From Brasilonema angustatum HA4187-MV1 (GTDB taxonomy: Bacteria; Cyanobacteriota; Cyanobacteriia; Cyanobacteriales; Nostocaceae): a DNA stretch of 59,721 nucleotides. This document shows, piece after piece, positions 1 through 7,418 of the stretch. The number at the start of each line of letters is the position of its first letter. Within the stretch, counting starts at the first letter, position 1. The stretch covers positions 1 to 59,721 of the forward strand of contig JAHHGV010000049.1 of the NCBI GenBank assembly GCA_019359695.1, written 5' to 3'. A program made the position numbers and the translations under genes. The notes beneath the pieces were generated by a model. That model had not been told where the DNA came from. It searched no databases and was given only the letters and a program-made list of their open reading frames with translations.

Positions 1-44
1 TGTCACAATTACATCCACACGAGCAAGGAGAAATCCTAGAACAT

Positions 45-115
45 CGGGAGCCGAGTGCGGCGAAAGTCGCACGCTCGGATCTAACAGAGAGGTGCGCGGG
101 ATAATACCCGCCATC
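45..115. repeat. Double-hairpin palindromic repeat at the nagB 5' end
   Basis: Two inverted repeats lie close together: CCGAG-TGCG paired with CGCACGCTCGG (about 54-81), and GCGGG-ATAATA-CCCGC (about 96-111). They separate what look like two frames of the NagB N terminus. The pattern matches the palindromic insert inside the second ModA-like gene. Boundaries are approximate. Confidence 0.5.
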
Positions 116-799
116 GACTCTAACCAGCGCACCCTTGAGCAAAAGGATACTGCGGCTATATTGCTAGCGACGGGCAACTCCCAAATGAAATTTCTTGATG
201 CTTTGATAGCATTAGGTGGTGTAGATTGGTCGCGAATTACCTGCTTTCATCTTGATGAATATTTGGGCATTTCTGCGGATAATTCGGCTAGTTTCCGGTG
301 CTATCTACGGGAACGGGTTGAAATGCGGGTTACTCCCAAGGAATTTCACTATATAGAAGGTGATGCTATGCAACCTTTGGCAGAATGCGATCGCTACACC
401 AAACTCCTGCAAGCACAACCGATTGATTTATGCTGTCTTGGTGTTGGTGAAAACGGGCACTTGGCTTTTAATGATCCAGCAGTCGCAGATTTTAATGACC
501 CCTATACATTGAAACTTGTGAAACTAGATACTGTGAACCGTCAGCAACAAGTCAATACAGGGTATTTTTCCAATTTGGAAAGTGTGCCCCAATATGCTTT
601 TACTGTTACTCTCTCAATGATTTGTTCGGCAAAAAAAATCATTTGTCTTGCATCAGGAAAACGTAAGGCGAAGATAGTGAAACAGATATTGGAGGAGGAT
701 ATTACTACAGATTGTCCGGCTTCTGTTCTCCGTAAGCAGCAGCAGGCGACGTTATTTTTGGATGTAGATTCTGCGGGTTTATTGAATATTAAAGAGTAG
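92..799 (+). CDS. nagB: Glucosamine-6-phosphate deaminase/isomerase (N terminus disturbed)
   Basis: Converts glucosamine-6-phosphate to fructose-6-phosphate and ammonia in cytosolic amino-sugar catabolism. Family signatures are LLATGNSQMKFLDAL near residue 25, FHLDEYLGI near 52, the active-site stretch LGVGENGHLAFNDPA near 115, and a C-terminal PASVLRKQQQATLFLD. Homology to the family begins only at about residue 13 (TLEQKDTAAILL). The GTG start at 92 gives 235 residues, roughly 25 fewer than usual. The bases upstream form two hairpins (about 53-81 and 96-111). In another frame, positions 3-26 read SQLHPHEQ, which resembles the normal NagB N terminus. A repeat insertion with a frameshift is therefore likely, and the gene may be impaired or may restart at GTG 92. 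The frame stays open to the window edge. Confidence 0.8.
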   Translation: MRGIIPAIDSNQRTLEQKDTAAILLATGNSQMKFLDALIALGGVDWSRITCFHLDEYLGISADNSASFRCYLRERVEMRVTPKEFHYIEGDAMQPLAECDRYTKLLQAQPIDLCCLGVGENGHLAFNDPAVADFNDPYTLKLVKLDTVNRQQQVNTGYFSNLESVPQYAFTVTLSMICSAKKIICLASGKRKAKIVKQILEEDITTDCPASVLRKQQQATLFLDVDSAGLLNIKE

Positions 800-811
800 T
801 GGATGATACCG

Positions 812-865
812 CAATACTGTTGCTATTAGTGGTGTTTAGTTTTGTAAGACCCCCCCAACCGACGC
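812..865. repeat. Dispersed intergenic repeat, copy 1
   Basis: The stretch CAATACTGTTGCTATTAGTG, then a short variable part and CCCCCAACCGACGC, recurs at 39079-39124 with a few mismatches. Both copies lie just downstream of a gene. No coding function is apparent. Confidence 0.6.
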
Positions 866-867
866 GC

Positions 868-1875
868 TTAAACATAACCTTGTACCTCCTGGTTATAGAG
901 CGTCAAACTCTCAAAATTCTTTTGCAAATTCAACGAAGCAGGTTTGAGTGCCAAAGTGCCCAAATTCAGCTCATCCTGAAACCGCTTAATTTTGTTCCTG
1001 CAAGTAACAACATCACCAATAATTGAATTTTCCAGCAATTGATCTTCATCAAAAGTGCTTTTTTGACCATCATTTGGCTGGAGATGTTGACTGCTATTGC
1101 CATGTTTTTGTGCTTTAGCATTCAACCCCTTCATTCTTTGACTAAAAGTACGGATGAAAGGTAAAGCCTCACTCACCGCTTCATCATATGTACGAGCAAC
1201 AAAAAAGAATCGTGCCACCATGAACTTATCAGAACCACTGGAATTGATCGCACGGTATTTAGTAACATTACTCTTAAGTCTATCCAGAGTAAATGGTGCT
1301 CCACCCATCAAACCAAAAGAATTTAAAGCAGCAAACCCAATTGCTTCTTCATCACTCGTTGCGACGTATACTGGAATTTCTTTTTGCAAAGGTTTTGGGT
1401 AAATTGAGACGCGATCGCACTGATAATACTTGCCAAGAAACGACACATCAGTGTGATACAGTAGCTTATGAATCAGCATCAATGCTTCTAGCGTTTTAGC
1501 ACGGGATTCACTCATTGGAGTGTTAAAGTGCTTATTTTGTTCGGGAAATGGGCCACCTTTAGCAATACCTATAGCAAGTCGCCCATTGCAAAGATTATCC
1601 AGTGTGGTAATATCTTCTGCAACAAGAATTGGGTCATGAAATGCCAACAGCACAGCCGCTGAACCTAAGCGAATAGTTTTAGTCACGCCTGCTAAGTGTG
1701 CAATCAACACCAAAATTGACGGGCTAACACTGAAATCACTAAAATGATGCTCTGTCACCCAAGCTTCTTCAAAACCCAAACTTTCTGCGTGTTTGACTAG
1801 CGCCACTTGTTCCAAAATAGCGCGACGCGCATCAGAGTGATAATTCTCATAATTGCAGAAAAGTCCTGTCTTCAT
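868..1875 (-). CDS. LLM-class flavin-dependent oxidoreductase (luciferase-like monooxygenase)
   Basis: A bacterial-luciferase-fold TIM-barrel enzyme, expected to use reduced FMN supplied in trans to oxygenate an unknown small substrate. Visible signatures are MKTGLFCNYENYH at the start, GFEEAWVTEHHF near 48, RLGSAAVLLAFHDP near 85, and LCNGRLAIGIAKGG near 112. These match the luciferase-like family over about 335 residues. The ATG at 1875 is chosen over an in-frame start 48 bases upstream because AGGAAG lies seven bases before it and the protein then begins as its relatives do. This ATG overlaps the stop of the preceding gene (ATGA), so translation is probably coupled. It is the last gene of a three-gene minus-strand operon. 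The substrate is not predictable. Confidence 0.85.
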   Translation of the reverse strand: MKTGLFCNYENYHSDARRAILEQVALVKHAESLGFEEAWVTEHHFSDFSVSPSILVLIAHLAGVTKTIRLGSAAVLLAFHDPILVAEDITTLDNLCNGRLAIGIAKGGPFPEQNKHFNTPMSESRAKTLEALMLIHKLLYHTDVSFLGKYYQCDRVSIYPKPLQKEIPVYVATSDEEAIGFAALNSFGLMGGAPFTLDRLKSNVTKYRAINSSGSDKFMVARFFFVARTYDEAVSEALPFIRTFSQRMKGLNAKAQKHGNSSQHLQPNDGQKSTFDEDQLLENSIIGDVVTCRNKIKRFQDELNLGTLALKPASLNLQKNFESLTLYNQEVQGYV

Positions 1876-2246
1876 GGCACACTTCCTTTTTCTTGTGTGA
1901 CAATCCACTGCAATTCTAACCACAACTGAGGATTCTCTTGCTTGAGCTTTGACTGAGGATCATGCAGCAAGCATGTTGCATTTAGGCAAACAACCTTACT
2001 TAATCCTAGAAAAAAAGCGACTTCTCTAAAGACATAGATTTCTGCTTTTATAACACCGATTATGTCTTTAGGACAATAAATTGCAATGTAAGGTAGGAAC
2101 TGAGGACTGTGTTGTCCACAGAAAGATTGAATGACTTTTAGATGACACTGGTTTAGTAATGCACCAATTTGTGGAAACGAGTGACTGACGATTCTTCTAA
2201 ATTCTTGGACGATTTCTTGTTCGTTCCAATTTGTGTTCGTATTCAT
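1872..2246 (-). CDS. Uncharacterised 124-residue protein in a coupled operon
   Basis: I do not recognise a family. The ATG at 2246 is preferred because it overlaps the upstream stop as ATGA; an in-frame ATG at 2285 would add 13 residues encoded inside the upstream gene. The protein has a polar N terminus (MNTNTNWNEQEIVQEF), a central segment rich in Cys and hydrophobic residues (HLKVIQSFCGQHSPQFLPYI, IAIYCPKDIIGVIKAEIYVF) and a Lys/Gln-rich tail. It has five cysteines and no signal peptide or clear membrane helix. Its own stop overlaps the start of the flavin monooxygenase in the same way. That places it in one translational unit with the HsdR-like protein and the monooxygenase, so it probably works with one of them. 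Confidence 0.7.
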   Translation of the reverse strand: MNTNTNWNEQEIVQEFRRIVSHSFPQIGALLNQCHLKVIQSFCGQHSPQFLPYIAIYCPKDIIGVIKAEIYVFREVAFFLGLSKVVCLNATCLLHDPQSKLKQENPQLWLELQWIVTQEKGSVP

Positions 2247-3169
2247 ATCAACCTTGAACGACTTTTCGGGTTTTGTGTTGTACAAAAAGGGTGACGAAGC
2301 AGTTTTTTGCTGAGACTCGCTGCGTTTTTCTCAAATACTATGAAATGCTTGACTAATTCTAGGAAACGCCGCTTATCAAAAATGCCTTGAATCAATACTT
2401 CTAGTTCTGTTTCTCCTTGATGTGGAAAGTCTTCGCCATCAATTGAACACCAAGGTAAAAACTGTTTCCAACTAGATGTTAAAGTACCAACTCGTGCCTG
2501 ATTTCTACAGGCAATGATAAGAAGGGCATTGTGGAAAAACAGAGTTGGAATTTGTTGTTTGTAGGACTGAAGTTGCTGATATGCTTTTTGGAGAGTAGCT
2601 TTTTTGTCCTGACACTCAGTATAAGCAATGACTGCTAAAGGTAATCCATTGATGAAGACAATGGTATTGAGATAGTGAATATCACACTCCTCAACAATAT
2701 TAAACCCATGAATCACTAACCAGTCATTAGAGAGCAAATTAGACAAGTCAATAAACCACACCTTGTCATGAACTATTTGATCACCGTTGTGGTAAACAAC
2801 ATCAACTCCTTCAGTTAGGAGTTTGTGAAAACGACGGTTATTTTCCAGTAAGTCAGAACTGTAGGTGCTAATCAGCCCAGATATGACTGTTTCAATGACC
2901 TCACATGGAACTTTGGGGTTAATTTGCTTCAAGGCGTTGCTAAGGCGAGTCCATAAAACTACCTGATCATTGCTACTAAGCTGAGCTTTGTGTCTACCTA
3001 TGTTAATATCTGATTCCAGAAGAACAGTGTAACCGATAACCTCAAACAGGGTCAGTAAATCTGGCGCTGTTCTTGAAGGTTTGATATCAAAGCGTCGGCG
3101 AAGCCTTGTTGTCAGACGGCTCGCTTTTATAGTTGCTATTGTTGATAGTGCGGAATTCATGCTTAGCAA
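2243..3169 (-). CDS. Truncated HsdR-like protein: type I restriction R-subunit N domain without nuclease residues
   Basis: Residues about 120-280 match the N-terminal domain of type I restriction R subunits (HSDR_N). Seen are VWFIDLSNLLSNDWLVIHGF, the core TIVFINGLPLAVIAYT (169-184), the QLQSY motif (199-203), SSWKQFLPW, and a LEVLIQGIF...RRFLELVKHFIVFE block. A real R subunit is about 1000 residues and continues into helicase motifs. This one stops at residue 308, just after that linker. The PD-(D/E)xK residues are absent: where active enzymes have D-x(n)-ELK, this protein has Asn168 and Ala182-Tyr-Thr184. The frame is intact and the gene leads a coupled operon, so it may be a repurposed DNA-binding or scaffold domain rather than debris. 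No HsdM or HsdS lies nearby. Confidence 0.75.
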   Translation of the reverse strand: MLSMNSALSTIATIKASRLTTRLRRRFDIKPSRTAPDLLTLFEVIGYTVLLESDINIGRHKAQLSSNDQVVLWTRLSNALKQINPKVPCEVIETVISGLISTYSSDLLENNRRFHKLLTEGVDVVYHNGDQIVHDKVWFIDLSNLLSNDWLVIHGFNIVEECDIHYLNTIVFINGLPLAVIAYTECQDKKATLQKAYQQLQSYKQQIPTLFFHNALLIIACRNQARVGTLTSSWKQFLPWCSIDGEDFPHQGETELEVLIQGIFDKRRFLELVKHFIVFEKNAASLSKKLLRHPFCTTQNPKSRSRLI

Positions 3170-3642
3170 CAGACGTAGTTTTGAGTGACCGCAGAGTTTT
3201 CGCCTAACCCACCAAATTAATTGAAGATTTACAAAATTGGTTGGTATACCCTGAACAGGAGATACCGCCCCCTAGTAACATCAAAGCCTAGATGGATTAG
3301 CAAAACTGTATCAATTGCTGCTTTTTCCAACATTGTTGGTAACACTATGTAACAGTTTTAAGTAAGTCATTCACAAGAGAATCACTCTGCACTTGCCATG
3401 AAAATGTCTTAGCCCCACACTATTACACTCACTGCTCGTGTGCTCGCCATGACTTTTAATAAATCTTAAATATAGCTAACTTGATTTCCACCAACCTTAT
3501 TGGTACATTATCAAAACGTACAAAAACCGAAATATATATATCAGAGTTTATTCGTAGAGATTAATGGATGCGACAAAAGCTGAAATTTAGTAAAGAGCCA
3601 GGAAACGATAACACTGTTTTGAAATTCTACCAATAAAACAAT
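3170..3642. other. Intergenic region between divergent operons
   Basis: About 470 bases separate the minus-strand HsdR-like operon from the plus-strand ModA-like genes, so promoters for both should lie here. The part after 3440 is AT-rich, with an ATATATAT run at 3532-3540. I found no convincing gene or RNA. Confidence 0.5.
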
Positions 3643-4614
3643 ATGAGAAAATGTTTGCTTGCCGTCTCTCTCGTAACTTGTGTTTCCTACATAATGCCGA
3701 CTTCTGAGGCAATTGCAGCTTCCTTGACAAATCAAAATCAGTCTGAACCGTCCACCGTCACCTTATACGGGGCTGGCAGTTTGAGAGGTGCGTTGTCAGA
3801 AGTAGCTGATGAGTTCACCAAAGAGTACGGAAATCCTGTGAAAACAGAATTTGGTCCGTCTGGAACACTGCGGGGACGTCTGGAAAACGGGGAACAGGCT
3901 GATGTCTTTGCTAGTGCTGACGTCGGAAATCCTCTCAAACTGTATCAAGAAGGTTTGAGTGAACCTGTGGTAAACTTCACTAGCAATCGCATGACTCTTG
4001 TTGTGAAACCGGGGTTGTCTGTCACACCAGATAACCTTTTAAACGTATTGCTAGATTCAAATATTAAACTAGGTACTTCAACCCCCATATCTGATCCTTC
4101 TGGAGATTATGCACAGGAGATCTTTCGCAAAGCCGATACTTTGAGACCAGGTAGTTTTCAAACGCTAGATACAAAAGCTTTGCGGTTGGTTGGTGGACCA
4201 AGTTCTCCACCAGTTCCCGATGGAAAAAATAATTTAGTGTACTTTTTGGAAGAGACTAAGCAGGCAGATGTCTTTTTGGCTTATTACACGAGTGCACTAT
4301 CAGCCTTGAAAATTGCACCTGACCTGCAAGTGGTGGAATTACCAGACAATCTCGCAGTCAAAGCCGATTATGGACTGACTGTACTCAAAGATGCCAGTCC
4401 TGACGGGAAGAAGCTTGCTGAATATATCCTTTCTCCTTTTGGACAAAAGATTCTGACGAAATATGGATTTAGTTCAGAATCCTTGGTTTCCGTTCCTGAA
4501 TCCCAGAATTGGGGCGGTATGGTTCTTGGTGTTGGTATCGCCTTAGTTCTGAAGAAAACATCAGCATCTTCTAAAAAGCGAAAACTCAGGAAGGTGACTA
4601 CTAGCCACGACTAG
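3643..4614 (+). CDS. ModA-like molybdate/tungstate-binding protein with PEP-CTERM-like tail
   Basis: A periplasmic solute-binding protein of the ModA group. It has a signal peptide (MRKCLLAVSLVTC to about residue 27) and the family motifs LYGAGSLRGALSEVADEF, ENGEQADVFASAD, SDPSGDYAQEIFRKA and VELPDNLAVKADYGLTVL. The oxyanion specificity is inferred from the family and from the downstream molybdopterin-domain and Mop genes. After about residue 283 comes an extra tail: SVPESQNWGG, a short hydrophobic helix (MVLGVGIALVL) and a basic end (KKTSASSKKRKLRK). This resembles a PEP-CTERM exosortase signal with Ser replacing the second Pro. The protein may therefore be sorted to the envelope or surface rather than left free. 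No ModB or ModC is adjacent. It is followed 36 bases later by a paralogue, a clear tandem duplication. Confidence 0.85.
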   Translation: MRKCLLAVSLVTCVSYIMPTSEAIAASLTNQNQSEPSTVTLYGAGSLRGALSEVADEFTKEYGNPVKTEFGPSGTLRGRLENGEQADVFASADVGNPLKLYQEGLSEPVVNFTSNRMTLVVKPGLSVTPDNLLNVLLDSNIKLGTSTPISDPSGDYAQEIFRKADTLRPGSFQTLDTKALRLVGGPSSPPVPDGKNNLVYFLEETKQADVFLAYYTSALSALKIAPDLQVVELPDNLAVKADYGLTVLKDASPDGKKLAEYILSPFGQKILTKYGFSSESLVSVPESQNWGGMVLGVGIALVLKKTSASSKKRKLRKVTTSHD

Positions 4615-4650
4615 AGTCATTAGACTTCTTATCATCCGCCTTAAATACCT

Positions 4651-5736
4651 ATGAAAAAATATCTGCTAGCTGTCTCACTGATAACCTGCGCTTTTAATGT
4701 CTGCCTGACAAATCAGTCTTTAGCTTTGACGCTGACAAATTCAAGCCAGTCTCAACCTCCTACTCTAACCCTTTATGCAGCTGGCAGTTTGAGGGGTGCA
4801 TTGTCAGAAGTCGCTAATGTTTTTACCCAGCAATATGGAATTCCTGTAAAAACAGAATTTGCCTCGTCTGGTTCCTTACGAGAACGTTTGGAAAACGGTG
4901 AACAGGCGGATGTATTTGCTAGTGCTGATACAGGTAATGCGATCGCTCTCAATCAAAAAAACTTGAGTGGACAAGTGTTGATATTCGCCAGTAATCCCCT
5001 TTATGCGATCGCCCGTGTCACGCCCAGAGGGCTGTCTTTCAGACAGCCCTCTCCCCGAATCGAAGATTCGGGGCAATTCGGCTCCGCCGGATTGGGGCGT
5101 AGGGCCGGCGAAGCCATCGCCTCTCCAAGAGTGTCACTGACAACAGATAACCTTTTAGACCAGTTCCTGAATCCAGACGTTAAGTTGGGGATTGCACAAC
5201 CTGGACGCGATCCTTTAGGAGACTATGCCATAGAAATATTCCGTAAAGCCGACCAAATAAGACCAGGTAGCTTTGAACAACTCAATGCGAAAGCCATACG
5301 CTTCACAGGATCACTACCACCCGAGAGAAATAGCCCTGGGGGTAGCATAGTTTACTATCTCGAAGAAGCTCAACAGGCAGATATTTATCCGGTTTATTAC
5401 ACCAGTGCTTTGGCTGCCTTAGAACTATCACCCAACTTACAATTGGTAAAATTGCCAGACAACCTCGCAGTCAAAGGCGATTATGGACTGACTGTACTCA
5501 AAAATGCTAGCCCTAACGGCGCAAAACTTGCTGAGTATATTCTTTTGCCAGCCGGACAACAAATTCTGGCGAAGTACGGATTTAGTTCCCCATCTTCTAC
5601 TCACTCCACTTCGGTTCCCGAATCACACAATTTGGGTGGTATTATCCTTGCTGTTGGTATTGGTTTAGTTCTAAAGAAAACATCAGCATCTTCCAAAAAG
5701 CGAACACTCAGGAAAGTGGCTACTTACTGTCACTAG
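4651..5736 (+). CDS. ModA-like binding protein paralogue carrying an in-frame repeat insertion
   Basis: A tandem paralogue of the preceding gene with the same layout: signal peptide (to about residue 25), AAGSLRGALSEVANVFTQQY, ENGEQADVFASAD, DPLGDYAIEIFRKADQ, LPDNLAVKGDYGLTVL, and a C-terminal SVPESHNLGG, hydrophobic helix and KKTSASSKKR tail. It is 38 residues longer, almost all of this accounted for by one extra block. Residues about 122-157 (positions 5014-5121) have no counterpart in the first copy and are encoded by a palindromic repeat flanked by near-identical nine-base sequences. The insert lies in the loop after SNPLYAIA, close to the hinge region. The frame survives, but whether ligand binding does is unknown. 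Confidence 0.82.
   Translation: MKKYLLAVSLITCAFNVCLTNQSLALTLTNSSQSQPPTLTLYAAGSLRGALSEVANVFTQQYGIPVKTEFASSGSLRERLENGEQADVFASADTGNAIALNQKNLSGQVLIFASNPLYAIARVTPRGLSFRQPSPRIEDSGQFGSAGLGRRAGEAIASPRVSLTTDNLLDQFLNPDVKLGIAQPGRDPLGDYAIEIFRKADQIRPGSFEQLNAKAIRFTGSLPPERNSPGGSIVYYLEEAQQADIYPVYYTSALAALELSPNLQLVKLPDNLAVKGDYGLTVLKNASPNGAKLAEYILLPAGQQILAKYGFSSPSSTHSTSVPESHNLGGIILAVGIGLVLKKTSASSKKRTLRKVATYCH
5014..5121 (+). repeat. 108-bp palindromic element inserted in frame in a ModA-like gene
   Basis: The insert is exactly 36 codons. It contains a perfect hairpin (AGAGGGCTGTCT paired with AGACAGCCCTCT, 5026-5052), a second hairpin (CCCCGAATC-GAA-GATTCGGGG, about 5053-5073) and a GC-rich end. It is bordered by GCGATCGCC (5005-5013) and GCCATCGCC (5113-5121), like a target duplication at a HIP1-type site. 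Removing it restores the length and alignment of the neighbouring paralogue. Confidence 0.8.
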
Positions 5737-5770
5737 AAGCAAATTTTTAACAATTACAGAGGTATGTTTT

Positions 5771-6460
5771 ATGCGTTTTACTCGTCGGATCGCAATTGTG
5801 TCTTTAACACTGTCCATATTGGGATTTTGGCAAGCGACTTTCGCTTCGCCAGGGAACCATTCTCTTTTAAAATCAGAAAAAACACCAGCACCGTGGGAAG
5901 AAAATGCGTGCCCAGGCGGTGTTTCTCAGACATTGCGCTTGGGTGGTGAAGTCAACAATCCGACAACCTTCGACTTGCAAAAGCTTATAAATTTACAAGA
6001 AAATTTAAAGAACCAAAACCCAGCAGTCGTGACCGAAGTTACTGTGTCTTTCCAAACAGGATCAGGTCCGAGAACAGAAACATACTACGGAGTCCCTTTG
6101 TGGGAGTTAATTAATAATGAGATTTCTTCAGGAGGACTTAAAGCTGGTAATTCCGGTCAAAATCCTAAAAACGCTTTTCTGCGACAGTACGTTCTTGCTG
6201 AAGCCACTGACTGCTATGGGGCGATCGTAAGTATTGGTGAAATTCACCCCAACTTTGAAGGGAAACAAGTACTAGTTGCATATGCAAAAAAAGCAAGCGA
6301 TGGTAGCATCCAATATTTGACAGATACAGATGAGGGATTTGCTCGTCTAGTGGTTCCTGGTGATAAAGCAGGAGGACGTTATGTCAGCAACGTTAGAAAC
6401 ATCCTAGTACTCTCTGGTCCTGCTTCCCCTTTAAAACCCAAATATTTCCGGCAGCCTTAA
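5771..6460 (+). CDS. Secreted molybdopterin-binding-domain protein (sulfite-oxidase-like fold)
   Basis: The N terminus is a signal peptide (MRFTRRIAIVSLTLSILGF to about residue 26), so the protein is periplasmic. The body matches the small stand-alone oxidoreductase molybdopterin-binding domain. Seen are LRLGGEVNNPTTFDLQKL, YYGVPLWELI, VLAEATDCYGAIVSIGEI, and the hallmark FARLVVPGDKAGGRYVSNVR near the end. Relatives are often found beside ModA-like binding proteins, and this gene follows two of them by 34 bases, suggesting a transcript devoted to molybdenum handling. Relatives usually have Gly where this protein has Cys in ATDCYG. I see no haem-binding motif. Enzymatic activity is uncertain. 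Confidence 0.8.
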   Translation: MRFTRRIAIVSLTLSILGFWQATFASPGNHSLLKSEKTPAPWEENACPGGVSQTLRLGGEVNNPTTFDLQKLINLQENLKNQNPAVVTEVTVSFQTGSGPRTETYYGVPLWELINNEISSGGLKAGNSGQNPKNAFLRQYVLAEATDCYGAIVSIGEIHPNFEGKQVLVAYAKKASDGSIQYLTDTDEGFARLVVPGDKAGGRYVSNVRNILVLSGPASPLKPKYFRQP

Positions 6461-6487
6461 TCCACTTTAATTTCTCTGGGTGAACTA

Positions 6488-6518
6488 CCTACACTGACTG
6501 ATTACAGTACAGTGTAGG
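6488..6518. terminator. Inverted repeat between convergent genes, possible bidirectional terminator
   Basis: CCTACACTG pairs perfectly with CAGTGTAGG across a 13-base loop. It lies between the plus-strand molybdopterin-domain gene and the minus-strand Mop gene. No clear T run follows, so a terminator role is inferred from position. Confidence 0.4.
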
Positions 6519-6565
6519 CTTCCGGCGTCATCAACAGATGCCAGACTTAGGTAGAAAAAAGTCGT

Positions 6566-6775
6566 CTAATCAACAGAAATCATCACATCTGATGCTTTGA
6601 TGATGGCGTAAGCTTCTTTTCCTTGTTTGAGTCCTAGGCTTTCTGCTGAAGTTTTTGTGATAACCGCAGTGACTTCTACTCCTGGTGCGATTTCTAAGGT
6701 TATCTCGTCGTTAACAGATCCGGTGACAATTTCTTTGACAGTACCTTTGAAAGTGTTACGAGCACTTATTTCCAT
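6566..6775 (-). CDS. Molbindin: single Mop/TOBE-domain molybdate-binding protein
   Basis: A 69-residue cytosolic Mop domain of the kind that oligomerises and binds molybdate or tungstate oxyanions between subunits. It serves as a store or buffer. Seen are the family signatures ISARNTFKGTV at the start, VNDEITLEIAPGVEVTAVIT in the middle and SLGLKQGKEAYAIIKASDVM at the end. The length is normal for a single-domain molbindin. It converges with the ModA-like and molybdopterin-domain genes, which makes a molybdenum-related neighbourhood likely. The start is the only sensible ATG. Confidence 0.88.
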   Translation of the reverse strand: MEISARNTFKGTVKEIVTGSVNDEITLEIAPGVEVTAVITKTSAESLGLKQGKEAYAIIKASDVMISVD

Positions 6776-7223
6776 ATTCTTATGCTGCCTATTTTTTCAT
6801 TCACTCATATTTCATTCTATCTTGTCTTGTCTGGGGGAAAACCTGCACCGAAAGTGCCAACCCTTTTACGGTTACTCGTTCTGCACTCTACGAGTATCCA
6901 TTTTCGTACGAAAAAGAGTACTCACTGATACGTAACTCGTGCAGTGTAACAAATTTTATTATTGTTTGGTGACTCGCTGCTTCAATTCTTCTAGCGATCC
7001 ATGTTCTTTTATCAGTGCGATACGCATGATTGCGTCACGCTCCACGTATCGCATGATTGGGCAGTTTCTGCATCGTTGCCCGATAAGCGCAGTGAATTCC
7101 ACTTCTTTGATGCAAGACTCAAAAATTTAACCGGGTTCCTATATAATATGATAAGTTTATTTGGTTGGAGATTTAGCAATCTTTCACCGAATTTAACTTA
7201 ATTTATATATGTGGAGAAAAATC
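6776..7223. other. Intergenic region upstream of the RiPP precursor, with inverted repeats
   Basis: No gene is convincing here. A long imperfect inverted repeat spans 6881-6944: CTGCAC plus CGAGT against ACTCGTGCAG, with the perfect palindrome TTTTCGTACGAAAA (6901-6914) and GAGTACTC (6916-6923) inside. A second inverted repeat pairs GCGATACG (7017-7024) with CGTATCGC (7045-7052). A TATAAT at 7142-7147 could be the -10 element for the precursor gene about 80 bases downstream; no good -35 was seen. Confidence 0.4.
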
Positions 7224-7418
7224 ATGATCGATCAGTCTTTGTTGAAAGATTTAGAGCAGTTTCAAGAATTATCTGAACAAGAAGCTAAGGAAGTGACTGG
7301 CGGTAAAAGCTCTCTCGATGTTAAGTATACCAATGTAGGTGCCTGTCCTGGCTGTCGTTCTGGAGTTGATCCAAAGGTGACTCCTCAGTATCAGGATGTC
7401 ATCAACATTAAGAAGTGA
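7224..7418 (+). CDS. RiPP precursor peptide with double-glycine leader and CPGC core
   Basis: A 64-residue peptide. The ATG at 7224 is chosen over the ATG 15 bases upstream because GTGGAG lies about eight bases before it. Residues 2-27 look like a double-glycine leader: a hydrophobic and acidic stretch (LLKDLEQFQELSEQEAKEV) ending in TGG (25-27), as in bacteriocin-type leaders cut by C39 peptidases. The predicted core (28-64) contains VGACPGCRSGVDP with Cys41 and Cys44, then polar residues and KK at the end. The next genes encode a DUF692/MNIO enzyme and a partner protein, so cysteines or nearby residues of the core are the likely modification sites. This is inference. No ABC peptidase-exporter is in the window. 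Confidence 0.75.
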   Translation: MIDQSLLKDLEQFQELSEQEAKEVTGGKSSLDVKYTNVGACPGCRSGVDPKVTPQYQDVINIKK

